A DNA stretch of 64,000 bases from Tritrichomonas musculus (GCA_039105265.1 JAPFFF010000002.1:372001-436000); one strand, 5' to 3'. Counted from the stretch's first letter, positions 1 to 11,643 are shown. The notes: generated by a model not told the origin, from the sequence alone. Numbers and translations are program-made.

Positions 1-965
1 AATTCCTTACTTATTTTCATTAAGTAATGTATGATGTATACAACATTTTTCCGAAAATCTTGCAAAAACGGTAGATCTTGAATTAAATCATGAATGCAAA
101 GTTGTGAAGTGTGCGCAGCACATGCAATACGCAGATAAGCCTCTCCGATCATTGATTTGATGGAATTAGGATCATGTGGATCATTATTTGTTAACGCAGA
201 TTTCAAATTGGCTGCATTATCACTAACTATACCACTGATTGTAATGTTGTGTTTTTTGCACTCTTTGATGATTGAAGATGTTACTTTTGCAAGAGTGCTG
301 CTAGATTGAACTTCCACATTTTGTAATCCAGCAAGTCTTAAACCTGTTGGTTCAATAAGTATATATGCATATGTATGTTGGTTTAAGAGAGTTGCTCCTT
401 CAACTGCAAGTCCACATATTCTTCCACGAAGGTCTTCTAAACCATTATACAACAAAACCCTTGCATGTTCTATTATCAATTCGCGAAGCTTATCTCTATG
501 AGGAATTTCAAATTTGGGATTTAATGAATGTATGAATTTTTCCCAAGCTGGAGCTTCAAATTGTGTATAAGGAATATTTAAATCCGCAATTAGTTCTATT
601 AAACTCTGGTGTTCTTGAGAAATCCTTTCGTCTACGTTGGATTTGGGAAAAATAAACTGAAAATTATAATCTTCTTTCTGTACATCAACTTGACCAAAAG
701 CTTCTAGTATATTGCTGCAATGAACTTTCTTAAGATTATTAAATCTTTCTTGACAAGACTTAACGTGTGCTGCTGCATTGGTGCAATTATGGTAATCACG
801 GTTACAAATGTTACAATGAAAATCAAAGACGTAATAATAAAAATTGTCGAAGGGCAATTTCGGCGGTTGACCCCAAAATTCAAAGATTATTGTTATAATT
901 TCAACTCGAAAACAAATAATCAAACAATAATGAATTATCAGAAATACACAATATGCGAATACCAA
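1..965 (-). CDS. hAT-type transposase with BED zinc finger, partial (runs off window start)
   Basis: Reading the minus strand, one frame stays open from about 965 to base 1. Near its N-terminus is a BED-type zinc finger: HCNICNRDY, then AAAHVKSC, giving C-x2-C...H-x3-C. Further on are the RNase-H-like transposase hallmarks of hAT/DUF659 proteins: GRICGLAVEGATLLNQ, GIVSDNAANLKSA (catalytic-type D followed by N-A-A-N) and IACAAHTSQLCIHDLI (the CaaHxxxL block). The C-terminal dimerisation region lies outside the window. No ATG precedes the zinc finger in this frame (first in-frame stop upstream is at 966-968), so the start is either lost or lies in another frame. hAT enzymes cut and paste elements carrying 8-bp target duplications, and such an element occurs at 34976-36051. 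Probably a decaying autonomous copy. Confidence 0.8.
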   Translation of the reverse strand, partial: MVFAYCVFLIIHYCLIICFRVEIITIIFEFWGQPPKLPFDNFYYYVFDFHCNICNRDYHNCTNAAAHVKSCQERFNNLKKVHCSNILEAFGQVDVQKEDYNFQFIFPKSNVDERISQEHQSLIELIADLNIPYTQFEAPAWEKFIHSLNPKFEIPHRDKLRELIIEHARVLLYNGLEDLRGRICGLAVEGATLLNQHTYAYILIEPTGLRLAGLQNVEVQSSSTLAKVTSSIIKECKKHNITISGIVSDNAANLKSALTNNDPHDPNSIKSMIGEAYLRIACAAHTSQLCIHDLIQDLPFLQDFRKNVVYIIHYLMKISKE

Positions 966-2069
966 TCAATTGCATTGAGAATTTTTGAGGAATAAAGTAA
1001 AGAAAACTCAATATTCATCATAAATATCTTTTTTTGTCCCATCACTCAAAATATCATTATAAATGTTACTGATTTTATCAATTATAAAATTATGTTTTGG
1101 TTTTTTTTTGTCTAAAAAGGGTGCAATTTTTTAGCACAGTGCTGCAGCACAGAGAACTTTTTGTATGTATATATGGTCCAGATAAACTTTTTGAGAAATT
1201 AAAATTAATATTTTTTAAACAAAATAGCATGACCCCCTATTCATGCTTTTTTTATTCCTTTAAAATAATTAAAAATATTTTTTTTCTTATTTAATATTGA
1301 TTTTAAGCATTAAATCCTAAATTTTATCAATTTAGGAAGCCCAACAAGCCATTTGATTCTCTAAATCAACCATTTTTGAGAAGAATTATTAATCAAATAA
1401 TAATCTCATTTTTGAAAATTTTCGATTATTTCGCCTTTAACATATTCTCTAAATGGCATAAATTAAGAAATCAATAAAAAATACAAGGAACTTTTAATCT
1501 TTTCTATGTAAAATAAAGCTCGAAAAAATGGACGATTATTTTCTTCTGAAAAAGTTGTATGTGCTATAAAGAATTCCTCGTCTAAAAAATACAAATACAC
1601 CCTTTTTTTTAAAAAAGTTACGTTAAAAATCCGTTAATAAAAAATGTGATATAAAAAAAGTAAAGGTTAGAAAACATCACAAAAATTTATCTAGACAAAA
1701 TCAATTTAAATACAAAAATTTATCAAATTGAGAAGATAAAAATACCATCCTTTATAAAAAGTTAAAAATTCAAACAAAATTTGATTTTTTTTTATGAATT
1801 TGAAAATAACCTCTTATATTAGCCATAACGGTTTGTAATTAAAAAAATATTGTTATTTTATATACTATTAAATTAACAATATTTTTAATTAATTTTTCTA
1901 TTTTAATTTCGTTCATATTCTTATAAAAAAAGAATTGAATTTCAATCAAAAAGTTTATAATTCATATCATTTTACTATCTTAACTCACTTTTTCACAATA
2001 TTTATTTTTTTTTTTCCATTAAATTGACCAAATATACTGTGAAAGTTTATCAAAGATTTTTAATTTGAA
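966..2069. other. AT-rich spacer, no gene seen
   Basis: No convincing coding frame. It holds many A and T runs. A perfect 12-base palindrome, GTGCTGCAGCAC, lies at 1139-1150 next to a GGGTGCA stretch (about 1119-1125). A similar GGGTGTA stretch on the other strand lies near 1600. This may be the remnant of a small inverted-repeat element, but the match is weak. Confidence 0.5.
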
Positions 2070-5000
2070 ATGCAAGAAAATCTTGCATTTCTACAATCAG
2101 CCAAGAAACCTAATGCAAAACCACGCAAAATTACCGAGGCCATACTCAAAGTTCAAGATACCCTCAATAAAAATAATCTTGGCGTTCAAGAAAAAGATAT
2201 AGATAATAATTTGACTTTAATTTGGGATTTTTTCTTTACTCTTATCAAAAACAATTCATTATCAATTCAAAATTCCATAGAACGTTGTGCGTATATTTTT
2301 ATAATGCGAAATTACTCTTTTTATCCGGAGAAAATAGAAAAACTATTAATTTCTCAGATAAAATCAAGAAAAGAAATCTATAATAAAAAAGATAAAAAGG
2401 GAACAAATAAAAAAGATAATAAAAACAGTGCAGAAACGAATAAGAAAGATAATACAGAAAGCAATAATCCACAAGACGAAACAATTCCGTATGATGCATC
2501 TTTAGCTAAATATGACAACTTAATTCTTCAGATATTTACAATTATATCACCAAAAATATCATCAATGCGTTTAGATTCATATTTAGAGAGTTGCAAGACA
2601 AGTGGTATTTATTCAATTTTTTCTATGAGAGGAAATCCAACTATTAACAATACTGTACCAAAGTATATTTCAAATCTTAAAAGTTTAGGAATTGATTTTC
2701 ATATCGATCTTCTTTCATCTTTTTTATCAGACAAAGTTGAATACGCCCAAATAAAATCAATTAATGCAATAATTGATAATTATCCCTCACTTTTTCTTCG
2801 TGTTTTATCTACCAATAATTATTCTCTTATATCTTTTATTTTATCTATTCACAACAACAATCCGAATGATGCATATACTCCCAATTTATCCAATCGATAT
2901 TTTAGTAATCTTAACAATTTTCCGCGAACGGATGACCTAATAAACAGTCTTTACAAATCGACGACCGTTACTGACATTGACAATTTTTTAATGATTTTAA
3001 GTTGTGACAAAGACGTTAAGATACACATAACTACCAAGAAAGGAAAATCCGAAGAAGAATCAGAAAGTGAAAATCAAGAGGAAGAGGAAGAGGAAAGTGA
3101 AGTAGTTTCAAATATTGACAAAAAAATTGTCAAATTTTATTCAACAAGTAAATTTTCACGAGATTTGCCGTTATCACAAGTCATTAACCGTTCTTCATTT
3201 TATAACTTTTCAGATTTGCCATTTAAATATTTATTACCTAGAGAGAACGATAGCGTTTTCATATTAACGGTTAAATTCCAGAAAATTGCTCAACGTGCCA
3301 CTTTAAACAACTGTCAAAAAATCTTCTCAATTTTCAATCATTTTTTAAATGAAAGAAAAAGTCAAACTTTTTCTGAAGAAGAAGAAGAAAAAGAGAAAGA
3401 ATATTTTAATTCAGTTTCATTTTATGATGAATTAAGTTCAGCATGTTTACAAAATTTGCCAATTTGTATCAATGTTTTTAGTGTTTTGCCTGAATTTCCA
3501 CTTTTTCTGAAGAAAGTTCTTTTGGTGAAGCCTGCTTCATGGCTTCACGCGTCTGACATTTCGAGAGTCTTTGGTTGCTTGAATTCTGTCCACTTTAACA
3601 AAATTGGCGGTTTGACAACCATCGTTTCAAAGCTCCTTCAATTTTCAATGTCGTCGAACAAGCAACTTTCTAACAACGCAATTGAGAGCATTGTATCGAT
3701 ATCGAACATAAACAATTGTGATCAGATACTTCAAGTTATCTACAATTCATTTGATGACTTTGATCCACAAAGCACGTGCATCAACTTACGCATAGCCTCG
3801 AAAATTGTAGAGAAAAACAACTTTTATTTCTGCATTTTGACCACTTTTTTGGAGAGGATTTTGGAAGCTTCAATGTTCTTTCAAAATGATCTGTTACTTC
3901 TTTCAGAAGTCCTTCATTTTGCTGCAACTATTAAGAACAAGACACGACTTTCGAGTTATTCATCAAACTCTTTCATAACCGACAATAGTGACACTTTTGG
4001 ATATGGCAAAAATTTGAAGTTTTTGAAAGATTTGGCTCTATCGTTAATTTACGCATACATTCAATTTTTCACAGGGAATTCAAATTGTCATCCACCACAG
4101 TCACTTCACACATCAATTGACAATTTATATTCACTGATACTAAATTACGTAAGTTCAAATGATGCCGATCAAATTGAATTCAATTTTCTTTTCTACGCAT
4201 TTGACTTTCTAACCGCTTTTCCATCGAGCGACTACAAGACACTTGCTCTTGTTTTGTGCGACGATTTAATTAACGTCTTTCCGAAGGAGGTTTCTAATTT
4301 TTCGGTTACTTATCCACCTCACATTGTCCTCCAATCCTTCTATAAAGCTTTTGACTATTTCAGCAACTCGAAGGACATCGAAGTGGCCTCCATTTGGTGC
4401 AACGTGTTCTTTAAGATAACAGAAAGCAACAATGAAAATTCGGTCAATAAACAGCTGGACGATAAGGTCAATCCAGTTTTTGAGAAGATGGCTGATTACG
4501 CTTTCGCATCACCGACAAAAGTGTCAAAAAATTGCTTGAATACGCTGAGCTTGTACCTGCTGAAGTGCTCTCCGAATAAGACAAAGCTGAAGAACCTCGT
4601 GGACAACTTGAATAATAAGGAGGCTAAGCAATCAACGCTTTTGTTCCTGTACAAGGAAGACGAGGCTGAGTTCAACTTCGTGTTTCCGAATGTAACAACA
4701 GTCAAGGGATCCAAATTGAAGTTCAATATGGAGAACAATAACTCGTCAAGCAGCGGCAACATGACCACTAAAAGCAGGAAAAAAAGCATCTTGTCTGACG
4801 ATTACTCTGACGAAGATGATGACGATGAAGATGAAGACGATGAATTCGAACCTGCTGCCGAATTAGATTCCGACTCATTTTCTGACAAATCTCAACAAAA
4901 CGAATTTTCGTTTACATTTAAGAAAGTCAAATACACAGACCTTCTTAACAACTACATACAACAAAGCCAAACTAATGAAAAATTGAATGACAAAAAAGGC

Positions 5001-7922
5001 CAAATTAGTAGTGAAAAAGTTAATAGCGAAAAATTGAATGAGGAAGACCAAATTAATAATGAAAAAGTTGATAATGATAAATTGAATGACAAAGGTCAAA
5101 TTAATGGTGAAAAAGTTAATGATGGTGTAAAAGCTACTCCTGTTTCTTCTACTAACTCTGTTGCTAATGATAGTGAGAATGTTTTTGTGTCCAAGAATTA
5201 TTTGATTTTGACACAGATGAAGTATTCGCTTGTTGAGTTTTCTCTGAGCCAGCTGAAGGTTTTGATTGACAATTATTTTGAATACAACGACAACGACTCA
5301 CTTTTTGTTTTGATTATTTACTGCATGCGGAACTGCAAGGACTTTCCCTTCTCTGACTATGAAGAGAAGTTCCAAATGACTCCATTCAGAAATCTCTCAG
5401 TTTTTCTGAGCAAACTTGGCCGGCCAATTCCACATCGTCAATCAACATCCACTAAAGAAAGCGGCCTTCCGATCTCTGTGATCTCACTCACGTCTGCCAC
5501 TTTAATGAACAACGAAATTTCAGAAGAAAACGATCAACTTTTTGAAGGCACAGAAACCGACGTATTTGACCAATTTCTCTATTATTATGATCGTTTTGTC
5601 TACTTCTCCGACAAGCGTGGCTCCAAGTTCTCCATTCTGAAGGATGTCAAATCAATTGACCATCTATCGTGCAATGTAGCTGAGACCACATCACCGATGT
5701 CATCCAAAGCGCAGTCCAGCTCTAATGAAAGAAACGGCCTTGCTTCCTCGAAGAACAGTTTCAAGGTCCGTTATTTGTACGATGAAAATGAGTACGACAT
5801 TGACTCGTTGTGCTCTATCAGTTCGAGCACTGACCACATCTTTTCGCCTTTTCATTTGCCGGACTCTTATTCGCTATCAAACATCAGCACAAAAGCGACA
5901 CTTGTGAAGAGGATCCTTGAGCTTTTGTCCCTTTCAGACACGATCAAGAAGACGATCAAGAATGAAAAATTGTCAAAGAAAGTCCTTAAACGCATCCTTT
6001 CATGCATTCCATACATGAACAAGTCCTTCCTTGACAATGAAATCGATCTTCTCGAGTTCGCGTTGATTGTCTTTTCGAAAGCAGAAAAGAAGAACCACAT
6101 GAAACTTGCGCTTCTCATTTTCGCCAACATTGCGACACGAATGAAATCGCCATTCAAAGGGGTCGACCAAATAAACAAAGAAAGATCCAAATCAGAGAAA
6201 GACAAAGAGACAATCATCAATGACAAAGAAGAGAATAACGGTGACACCGATGAAGTGAAAAGTCGAAGCTTCTCTCTGAAAGTGATGGGGAAACCGTTTA
6301 TTTTTGAGAAGAATTTTGTCATCAATGAAAATTTCATCGACAATTTCTTCTCTATCGTTCGCGAGAACAGAGACCTTCTGCCTCGCGAGGAGCTGATCAC
6401 TTGCGTGCGCGCGATTACTGAGAAGACGATCTGCCAAGAAGACAGCAAGCTGCATGAGATTGTCAAAACGATCAATTCAACGCAACAAGAGTTAATTTCA
6501 CCATCAGGGTCAAATATCACAAATTCAATGATCAATTTCACCACTAAGTTTGAAAATATTGACCTTGTCTCAATCTGGGCCAAACTTTTTTCATTCAAAG
6601 GAATTCCATCGTTCTTCATTCGCGGCTCTTCTTTGATTTACAACGTCATGACAAAGACAATTCAAATGACGAACTTTAATCCATTGAAAAACGCAATGCA
6701 GGCGATTTTTGACGCACGAAAAGAGTTCTTTAATGGAATGACAGACGGGATTAATTCGTTGTTGAACATTTTCGCTGATTTCGACAACACTTTAAGTACA
6801 AGCGCGATCGATTTGGCAAAGAAAATGCAGCAGTATTATTCATCACAAGAGAGCGCAGGTGCCAGTGTTAACAACAATGGCGAATTCGAACAGAATATCA
6901 CATTAAATCAAACAAACCTTAAGAAAAATAACCAATCGGCAAATAATGACAATTTTGCAAAGTTTAATAGTCAAGCTTGCACTTGTAATTATTTCATTGA
7001 TAAGGTCTTTTATGATTGTTCTTTGTTCGTTTTGTCTTGTTCACAGATCCAGCCAAATATCTATTCAATTTTGAAACAATACGAAGTGTATATCGTGGAT
7101 CCTCGTAGAGCTGAGTTTGAGCTCGATTCTGAAGTGCTACCTTTCCTTATTAAAAAATTAAATACTTCACAGGCTGCCTTGAAAAAAATTCAAACTTACG
7201 TGGCTTCGTTTATTTTGCCAAAATATATAGCGACCGTTAATTTTCGTAAAAATTCATCAGAGAAAGTTGATAACTATGGCTCAAAGGACGTTGATTCAAA
7301 TATCGGTTTGGAGGCTTCAAATAATTCTTTTGAAGTGGGCGGATTTAATATAATGGCAACTTCTATTTTCCCAGTTTATTTAAAATGTATCGTTGAAATT
7401 TATAAAATAGCTTCTGATACCGTAAATAGCACTAGTTCGAGAATTACAAATAACCTCCTCGAATGGCTACGTAAAAGTAAAGATTTCGACTGCTACGTAT
7501 TATCTGATTTCATATGTGAATGGAACATTTTAAATGCTGAACATACTGGGGCAGAAAATGCATTAAATTTGTCTTGTACTACTTTTCCAAACTTCTTACC
7601 TCGTTTTTTCCCTTTGTTTGCTGCAATCGTTAAATTTGTCCAAAAATATAATAAAAAAGAAGATAAAACCGAAAAAACTGACGACATGGTGAGTGAAAGT
7701 GAGTTAAGAAATGAAATATTTAAGAACTTCTTGTCAAATGCCGCGTTAGTTAGTCATGAGAAGTCAAAAGCTCATGGATTCGCTTTTTCATTATTGGCTG
7801 ATGATAAAAAATTAAAAGATGCACTAGATTTGGCTCAGTTTGACCATGATTGTGAAGAAAGCGATGCAATTATTTCGTATATCAACTCTGATATTCAAAA
7901 TGAAAAAGATGCTGAAAATTGA
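2070..7922 (+). CDS. Large helical protein of unknown function (1950 aa)
   Basis: I do not recognise a family. The protein is mostly predicted-helical leucine/isoleucine-rich sequence, like HEAT/ARM solenoids, broken by charged linkers. These are a lysine/asparagine-rich stretch near residues 95-150, a glutamate-rich stretch near 325-345, a run of aspartate and glutamate near 909-930, and an imperfect tandem repeat built on EKLND/KGQIN/EKVN near 970-1017. No signal peptide, transmembrane segment or catalytic motif was seen. The start is the first ATG after an AT-rich leader with a TCAAAG initiator-like site about 20 bases upstream. Codon usage is more GC-rich in the middle, as expected of a real conserved gene. 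A scaffold role is a guess only. Confidence 0.85.
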   Translation: MQENLAFLQSAKKPNAKPRKITEAILKVQDTLNKNNLGVQEKDIDNNLTLIWDFFFTLIKNNSLSIQNSIERCAYIFIMRNYSFYPEKIEKLLISQIKSRKEIYNKKDKKGTNKKDNKNSAETNKKDNTESNNPQDETIPYDASLAKYDNLILQIFTIISPKISSMRLDSYLESCKTSGIYSIFSMRGNPTINNTVPKYISNLKSLGIDFHIDLLSSFLSDKVEYAQIKSINAIIDNYPSLFLRVLSTNNYSLISFILSIHNNNPNDAYTPNLSNRYFSNLNNFPRTDDLINSLYKSTTVTDIDNFLMILSCDKDVKIHITTKKGKSEEESESENQEEEEEESEVVSNIDKKIVKFYSTSKFSRDLPLSQVINRSSFYNFSDLPFKYLLPRENDSVFILTVKFQKIAQRATLNNCQKIFSIFNHFLNERKSQTFSEEEEEKEKEYFNSVSFYDELSSACLQNLPICINVFSVLPEFPLFLKKVLLVKPASWLHASDISRVFGCLNSVHFNKIGGLTTIVSKLLQFSMSSNKQLSNNAIESIVSISNINNCDQILQVIYNSFDDFDPQSTCINLRIASKIVEKNNFYFCILTTFLERILEASMFFQNDLLLLSEVLHFAATIKNKTRLSSYSSNSFITDNSDTFGYGKNLKFLKDLALSLIYAYIQFFTGNSNCHPPQSLHTSIDNLYSLILNYVSSNDADQIEFNFLFYAFDFLTAFPSSDYKTLALVLCDDLINVFPKEVSNFSVTYPPHIVLQSFYKAFDYFSNSKDIEVASIWCNVFFKITESNNENSVNKQLDDKVNPVFEKMADYAFASPTKVSKNCLNTLSLYLLKCSPNKTKLKNLVDNLNNKEAKQSTLLFLYKEDEAEFNFVFPNVTTVKGSKLKFNMENNNSSSSGNMTTKSRKKSILSDDYSDEDDDDEDEDDEFEPAAELDSDSFSDKSQQNEFSFTFKKVKYTDLLNNYIQQSQTNEKLNDKKGQISSEKVNSEKLNEEDQINNEKVDNDKLNDKGQINGEKVNDGVKATPVSSTNSVANDSENVFVSKNYLILTQMKYSLVEFSLSQLKVLIDNYFEYNDNDSLFVLIIYCMRNCKDFPFSDYEEKFQMTPFRNLSVFLSKLGRPIPHRQSTSTKESGLPISVISLTSATLMNNEISEENDQLFEGTETDVFDQFLYYYDRFVYFSDKRGSKFSILKDVKSIDHLSCNVAETTSPMSSKAQSSSNERNGLASSKNSFKVRYLYDENEYDIDSLCSISSSTDHIFSPFHLPDSYSLSNISTKATLVKRILELLSLSDTIKKTIKNEKLSKKVLKRILSCIPYMNKSFLDNEIDLLEFALIVFSKAEKKNHMKLALLIFANIATRMKSPFKGVDQINKERSKSEKDKETIINDKEENNGDTDEVKSRSFSLKVMGKPFIFEKNFVINENFIDNFFSIVRENRDLLPREELITCVRAITEKTICQEDSKLHEIVKTINSTQQELISPSGSNITNSMINFTTKFENIDLVSIWAKLFSFKGIPSFFIRGSSLIYNVMTKTIQMTNFNPLKNAMQAIFDARKEFFNGMTDGINSLLNIFADFDNTLSTSAIDLAKKMQQYYSSQESAGASVNNNGEFEQNITLNQTNLKKNNQSANNDNFAKFNSQACTCNYFIDKVFYDCSLFVLSCSQIQPNIYSILKQYEVYIVDPRRAEFELDSEVLPFLIKKLNTSQAALKKIQTYVASFILPKYIATVNFRKNSSEKVDNYGSKDVDSNIGLEASNNSFEVGGFNIMATSIFPVYLKCIVEIYKIASDTVNSTSSRITNNLLEWLRKSKDFDCYVLSDFICEWNILNAEHTGAENALNLSCTTFPNFLPRFFPLFAAIVKFVQKYNKKEDKTEKTDDMVSESELRNEIFKNFLSNAALVSHEKSKAHGFAFSLLADDKKLKDALDLAQFDHDCEESDAIISYINSDIQNEKDAEN

Positions 7923-8501
7923 AATTTTATAATATTTTGATGTTGTTTAATTTTAATTTTAATTAAATATATTTTTGTTTAATTTAGATGATTTATATGA
8001 AGATTAAATCATTAATTTAATAAACTCGTTTTTTTTTATATCAATAATGATTTTTTTTTTTTTTCCAAATACTAATTCTATACCTCATTTATTTTAAATG
8101 GATCTATACTATTCAACAAATTTAATATGTTGACACTATATTTACTTCAATATTTCACTCAATCAATTTAATATGATTATATAATTATATATTTATATAT
8201 ATGATTTACTAAAATACTTATTCATATCAACTCTTTTGTTTTCAATACACTTTTTTGATTTATCATTCTTAAAGATTTTAAAGAGTATGCAAAATGAAAT
8301 CATCATATTATTTGGTGGATTGAAGTGATAATATTTAAAATTCATTTTTCTGAATTTCTTTTGAGGAAATTCAGATTTTAAGTTTATTAACTTCAAAAAG
8401 TAAAAAAATTAATATACAATTCGAACGAGAAATTTTTTAAATAACCACACATTTAAAATATTTTACAAACATTTCAAAAAAGAAAAAAACACATAAATAA
8501 A
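7923..8501. other. Convergent intergenic region
   Basis: AT-rich spacer between two convergent genes, with poly-T and poly-A tracts and several AATAAA/TAAA motifs that could serve 3' end formation on either strand. No coding frame is supported. Confidence 0.4.
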
Positions 8502-10673
8502 TTACATCTGATTGATTCCAGGCTTTGGTCTTGGAGCTCTATCAGTATTTGCCAAATGATCTATACCCAAATTTGGTTCTTTTATTTGAAACCCAGGAGG
8601 ATTTTCAGCATTTAGAGTCACATCCCGATTATCAACTTTCTGTGATCTGTCATCAACAACATCAGCATTATTATTATTATTCATTCTGTCTAATTCATTA
8701 AGATCATTGATACTTTTTTCACCATCATTGCTTTCATCATCATCATCACCATCATAAGGTGACGTGTTTCTTTTCTCAGAATTATTTCTACTGAAAAATT
8801 CAGCTGAATTTCTAACCATTATTGGCATTTTAGAAAGCAATATTGGCACTTCTCCATTCTCATTTTCATTGTTTATATCACCATTATTAGCTATACTAGA
8901 ACTATTAGTTTGCATTATCAATAAGTTTTGCATGTGCGCAGATGGCATTGGTAATCTTAGTAAATCATCTGTAAGTGGACTTCTTGTACAAATTTTTATA
9001 GGTTCTTTACTATTTCCATTATTTTCAGGGTTGCTTGAGTTTGAATTGCTGTTACTGCTAACTGAATTTGGTCTGCTGTTGTTGCTGTTTGTACCAGGAA
9101 GGAAAGTAGTTTTCTGAGGCTGGGGTTCGCTTGATGAGGTTCGCGACAGATTTGAAGCAAGAGATGGATTCTTTTTTATAGAAGGTCCGTTCTTGCTAAT
9201 GTTTTCAGATGGCATATCTTGTGATATGGAAGGAGGCATTGGCTTTAATCTGATTTCTCGTGATGGCTCTGTATTTGGCGGACACTCATAAAAACAGGTA
9301 TCATCACCGACAATTCCTGCGGCATGAGCTTCTTCTTCATTAGTTTCTTCTGGATTATCAAGACTGTCAATTGAATGAGGATAGATGCTTCCATCAAATG
9401 ACGAGGACTCAATGATATCATAAGGAGATGGTCCAATAGTTTTTCGGCGTTTTCTATTAAAATTCCCATGCATAATAAGTGGCTTACTATCGTCATTATC
9501 AATAACATCGTCATCATCACTACTTCTATTATCAAATGCTGATTGAGAAGAAGAAGAAGCTGTTGCAACATTTGTAACTGTTGCCACAGTTGTCATAGTG
9601 TCACCTGCACTTAAAAGAGCATTTTTGGCTATTTCTTCCATTAAACCCATATCTTGATTTACAGGCAAATCTGAAGATGGCTGAAGACTTGGTAAAACAG
9701 CCTTAGGACGTAAAGCTGGTTTTCTGAAGACAATACGTTGTCTTTTTTGTGCTTTTTTCTGGGGTGGTACTATATTTGCCTGCAGGCTCTTTTTAGAGAG
9801 CACTGCAGTATTTATTGAAGGAACTTGATTAATATTTTGCTTTAATGATCTTGCACTCATAAGCTCGATTCTATTTTCGAGTGATGAAACTTGTGATTGG
9901 ATAGCTTCACACTCACGTAGAAAACGATCTATTTCTTGTCTTTCTTTTTGAATAATTATCGAAGAATTTCTTTGCTGGCTTTGGAGTGCCTTTTCTATTT
10001 CTATATTTTTATCTTTTAAAAATTTAATTTGATTAATTTTTTCATCAATATCACTATTAATATTAAAGTTTTCAATAGTTGGTGGCTTAGAACTGGCTAA
10101 TTGATTGATTTGCGATAGAAGACGAGCGTTTTCGGCTTCAAGATATTGAATTTCGGCAGTAGTCGTTGATATCCGAGCGTCAACTTTTTCCTTCTTATGT
10201 TGATTAACTTTTAGATCAGGGAATTCATCCTGATAATTGTGCTTTGCATTGGTACCATTAAATTGTCTCGGAGAAGGTCTTAAAGCATTTGTTGGATTCA
10301 TTTGATTGCCAATTATAAAACTTTGACGTGAAATATTAACTTTTATTTCGTTATTAGATGATTTGACATTATCAATAATATTTTGATAAGCGCGATCAAC
10401 TTGAATTATAGAATTTTGATCTTTAAATAAAATTGAGTCAATCGTTGTTTGTATAAGATGTAAAACCTTTTTAAAATCGCAAGATCGAAGTAAATTGGGC
10501 GATAATAACTGCTTATCTTCACTTTTTCTCTTTTTTGGCGAATGAGAGCTTGATTGAAGGAGGTCGGTACTGTTTGATAGAACGACTACACGCTCTAGAA
10601 CTTCGTCGAAAACTGATGGTAAGTTGGAAAAATAAATCGGCTTTGAAGATGATGTCTGAGAGGAAGATGTCAT
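8502..10673 (-). CDS. Coiled-coil, low-complexity protein of unknown function (723 aa)
   Basis: No family recognised. After a serine-rich N-terminus there is a folded-looking segment (about residues 15-120). A coiled coil spans about residues 165-275, with heptad-like leucines in EIQYLEAENARLLSQINQL. It is followed by a strongly basic patch near 305-330 (KKAQKRQRIVFRKPALRPK) and another with RKRRK further on, both resembling nuclear localisation signals. The remaining C-terminal half is serine/asparagine/proline-rich and probably disordered. The ATG is preceded on its strand by TCATCAG, an initiator-like site. A nuclear structural or regulatory role is inference from the basic patches alone. 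Confidence 0.8.
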   Translation of the reverse strand: MTSSSQTSSSKPIYFSNLPSVFDEVLERVVVLSNSTDLLQSSSHSPKKRKSEDKQLLSPNLLRSCDFKKVLHLIQTTIDSILFKDQNSIIQVDRAYQNIIDNVKSSNNEIKVNISRQSFIIGNQMNPTNALRPSPRQFNGTNAKHNYQDEFPDLKVNQHKKEKVDARISTTTAEIQYLEAENARLLSQINQLASSKPPTIENFNINSDIDEKINQIKFLKDKNIEIEKALQSQQRNSSIIIQKERQEIDRFLRECEAIQSQVSSLENRIELMSARSLKQNINQVPSINTAVLSKKSLQANIVPPQKKAQKRQRIVFRKPALRPKAVLPSLQPSSDLPVNQDMGLMEEIAKNALLSAGDTMTTVATVTNVATASSSSQSAFDNRSSDDDDVIDNDDSKPLIMHGNFNRKRRKTIGPSPYDIIESSSFDGSIYPHSIDSLDNPEETNEEEAHAAGIVGDDTCFYECPPNTEPSREIRLKPMPPSISQDMPSENISKNGPSIKKNPSLASNLSRTSSSEPQPQKTTFLPGTNSNNSRPNSVSSNSNSNSSNPENNGNSKEPIKICTRSPLTDDLLRLPMPSAHMQNLLIMQTNSSSIANNGDINNENENGEVPILLSKMPIMVRNSAEFFSRNNSEKRNTSPYDGDDDDESNDGEKSINDLNELDRMNNNNNADVVDDRSQKVDNRDVTLNAENPPGFQIKEPNLGIDHLANTDRAPRPKPGINQM

Positions 10674-11639
10674 TTAAAATTTCTCTGATGAGAAGGCGAA
10701 TTTTAAGGTGAAATATTTCTATCAAATTAAATTTCAAAAAAATTTAAATTGAGATAAATAACGTACTTTTTCTTTGTAGAATTTCCACTTTTTAAAAATA
10801 CTTTTAAAAATTTCATTATTTTAGAAAAATTCTGGTAAATTTAAAAGGCCAAATGAATATACGTTTTACCAAAATTTTATTTACAACAAAATTTCTTTTT
10901 ATTCTATATTCAAATATATCTTTATGAGAATCCGATTTATTGGTCATTGCCAACTTTTGATTGATGTGAAATAAGTACTTATTTCAATTTTTTTTATTTT
11001 TCTACGCATAAACTTTTTACTTATTTCAATTTTTTTGATTGATGGTCAACGTTGAAAAAAGCTTTGAAATTATATAAACCTTGTTTTTTTATTTGCACCT
11101 TCCATTTAAATTAAAATTGCATTATATTGATAATCACCCATTTAAATTTATTTTAAAATTATAAATAATATACTAAATTATATAAATTATTTAATAATGC
11201 ATATATTCTTTTCAAAACCTATTTATTAATGAAGAAAATATAGTTTATTTTGAATAGGAGGAGCATATAAAAAAACAAGTTTTATCTTTTTCAATTATTT
11301 ATTTTAAAATTGAAGGAAAAAGTTATGTGACAATCACTTTTTCTCAAAGATGCCCACTTTTTCATACTACTTTAATATTAAGAATTCAATTCGCCCTATA
11401 GGTCAAAACAATCCAGCAAAGTTTTTGGGAAATATCAAAACTGCACGTGCCTTTTCTTTCTTTCTTTTTGATTGCTCCATTCCTTTTTCTGGTATTGCGA
11501 ATATTTAAATTACAGAGATTACGCATTTTTATATATATAAATTTCAATTTTTCCAAAGAACCGATCAATTTATATGTGATATATCAATCGGAACATTTAT
11601 ATGAATTAAAAAAAAAAACATAAAAATATCTAAATTTAT
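10674..11639. other. AT-rich spacer, no gene seen
   Basis: Upstream region of the minus-strand coiled-coil gene. Only AT-rich sequence with short direct repeats around ATTTCAATTTTTTT (about 10982 and 11024). No coding frame with normal composition and no RNA gene recognised. Confidence 0.4.
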
Positions 11640-11643
11640 TTAA

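Noticed and set aside
1113-1606. Small inverted-repeat element between GGGTGCA and GGGTGTA
   Set aside because: Ends match over only a few informative bases beside A/T runs, and there is no target duplication.
5867-6619. 250-codon minus-strand open frame inside the 1950-residue gene
   Set aside because: It is antisense to a coding region with clear codon bias, and its product has no domain or start context. It is a shadow frame.
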